Below, in pieces: positions 5,338-5,811 of a stretch of 5,811 bases of DNA. The notes under the pieces were generated by a model. The model made no database searches. It was given only the letters and a program-made list of their open reading frames with translations, and was not told the DNA's origin. The number at the start of each line of letters is the position of its first letter. The stretch's first letter is position 1. Both the position numbers and the translations under genes were made by a program. Source of the DNA: Lachnospiraceae bacterium UBA7109 (GTDB lineage Bacteria; Bacillota; Clostridia; Lachnospirales; Lachnospiraceae); the NCBI GenBank assembly GCA_002492335.1, contig DKYD01000054.1, positions 6,221 through 12,031 of the forward strand. Direction: 5' to 3'.

Positions 5338-5811
5338 CTATTCTCCTATTTCTTTCCGTTTTGATCCGGCAATCTGAAATGCGGTCCACGAGCCAAAAGC
5401 TTCACCCGCCTCTCTGAACGCTAAAGCAATTTCAAAGTTATTTGTCGGATTATATACTTCCTCGTTTTGCTCTCCAAGAACAATGTCACGGTAATAAAAA
5501 TCTCTCAAATTGTTATTTCCTTTTACATTGGTAAAGCGAATGTATCGATTCTCCGGATTCGTCGTTGTAAAGGCAATAAATCCCTTATCAATTGTTTCAA
5601 GCGGCCTTAAATTATGTGATGTAAAGATTAACTGTCCCTTACCTTTTTCTGAAATAATATTCAGCAACTCTCCAAGTAAATATTCAAAAATCCCTGAATC
5701 CAATTCATCAATAGCCACTGTAATCGATGGATTGTTATATACTATAATCAACAACTGTAAAATCGAAACAATTTTTTTAATTCCTGCCGATTCATATCTA
5801 AATGGGATCTC
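5338..5811 (-). CDS. AAA/ABC-type ATPase (AAA_15/AAA_21-like), C-terminal 157 residues; 5' end outside the window
   Basis: The frame is open to the right edge, so this is a fragment whose start and Walker A lie beyond 5811. Counting from the edge, ESAGIKKI (7-14) is an ABC-type signature-like motif. VAIDELD (32-38) is Walker B with catalytic Glu36, followed by a D-loop-like DSG. FTSH (63-66) supplies the switch (H-loop) histidine. This arrangement is typical of the AAA_15/AAA_21/OLD-like ATPases found in defence and accessory loci, which dimerise around ATP. About 90 residues follow, including NNLRDFYYRDIVLGEQ, with no TOPRIM-like acidic motifs, so it does not look like OLD or GajA. An internal TTG at 5754 is not the real start, because conserved sequence continues upstream of it. 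The helicase gene lies 152 bp downstream on the same strand. The family call is firm; the biological role is not. Confidence 0.9.
   Translation of the reverse strand, partial: EIPFRYESAGIKKIVSILQLLIIVYNNPSITVAIDELDSGIFEYLLGELLNIISEKGKGQLIFTSHNLRPLETIDKGFIAFTTTNPENRYIRFTNVKGNNNLRDFYYRDIVLGEQNEEVYNPTNNFEIALAFREAGEAFGSWTAFQIAGSKRKEIGE

Noticed and set aside
5338..5754. A complete 138-aa protein starting at TTG 5754
   Set aside because: The signature-like ESAGIKKI and the rest of the ATPase fold continue in frame upstream to the window edge, so this start is internal to a longer gene.
1544..5811. Canonical Gabija (gajA-gajB) locus
   Set aside because: The visible ATPase C-terminus has no TOPRIM motifs, and the helicase is far larger than GajB and carries extra zinc-ribbon and RQC-like domains.

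Overview
The window looks like low- to mid-GC Firmicutes DNA, most likely from a Clostridia/Lachnospiraceae-type gut bacterium. That placement is an inference from AT-rich spacers, Gram-positive style Shine-Dalgarno sequences, and the style of the XRE regulator and AAA ATPase. No RNA gene or single-copy marker fixes the taxon. The mix of a possible IS end, a small regulator, an unrecognised protein and two large ATPase genes reads as an accessory region rather than core genome.

Layout. Positions 1-93 carry two near-identical 24-bp direct repeats that resemble the multiple terminal repeats of an IS21-type element, with the element body off the left edge. Positions 94-568 hold no convincing gene. 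They contain an 8-bp-stem hairpin, an AGGAGG next to a 28-codon ORF, and a plausible promoter. On the + strand follow an XRE-family regulator (569-886) and an unrecognised 212-aa protein with an N-terminal hydrophobic segment and two CxxC pairs (924-1562). On the - strand lie a 1213-aa helicase (1544-5185) and, upstream of it, the last 157 residues of an AAA/ABC-type ATPase (5338-5811, cut by the right edge). The unknown + gene and the helicase converge and overlap by 19 bp at their 3' ends.

The helicase is the centrepiece. It has a UvrD/helicase IV-like superfamily 1 motor, split by an insertion that resembles the PD-(D/E)xK fold. Two topoisomerase-type C4 zinc ribbons follow, then a linker of about 18 tandem pentapeptides (a 15-bp DNA repeat), and finally a RecQ-C-terminal (RQC)-like winged helix. 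The pentapeptide array contains a 60-bp block duplicated with one mismatch, so it probably expanded recently and may vary in length between strains.

How the genes might work together: the ATPase and helicase share a strand with a 152-bp gap and could be co-transcribed. An AAA ATPase next to a UvrD-like helicase resembles the logic of Gabija-type defence loci, but no TOPRIM domain follows the visible ATPase part, so it is not canonical Gabija. A defence or DNA-repair role is a hypothesis. The XRE regulator and the unknown + strand gene may form a separate small unit.
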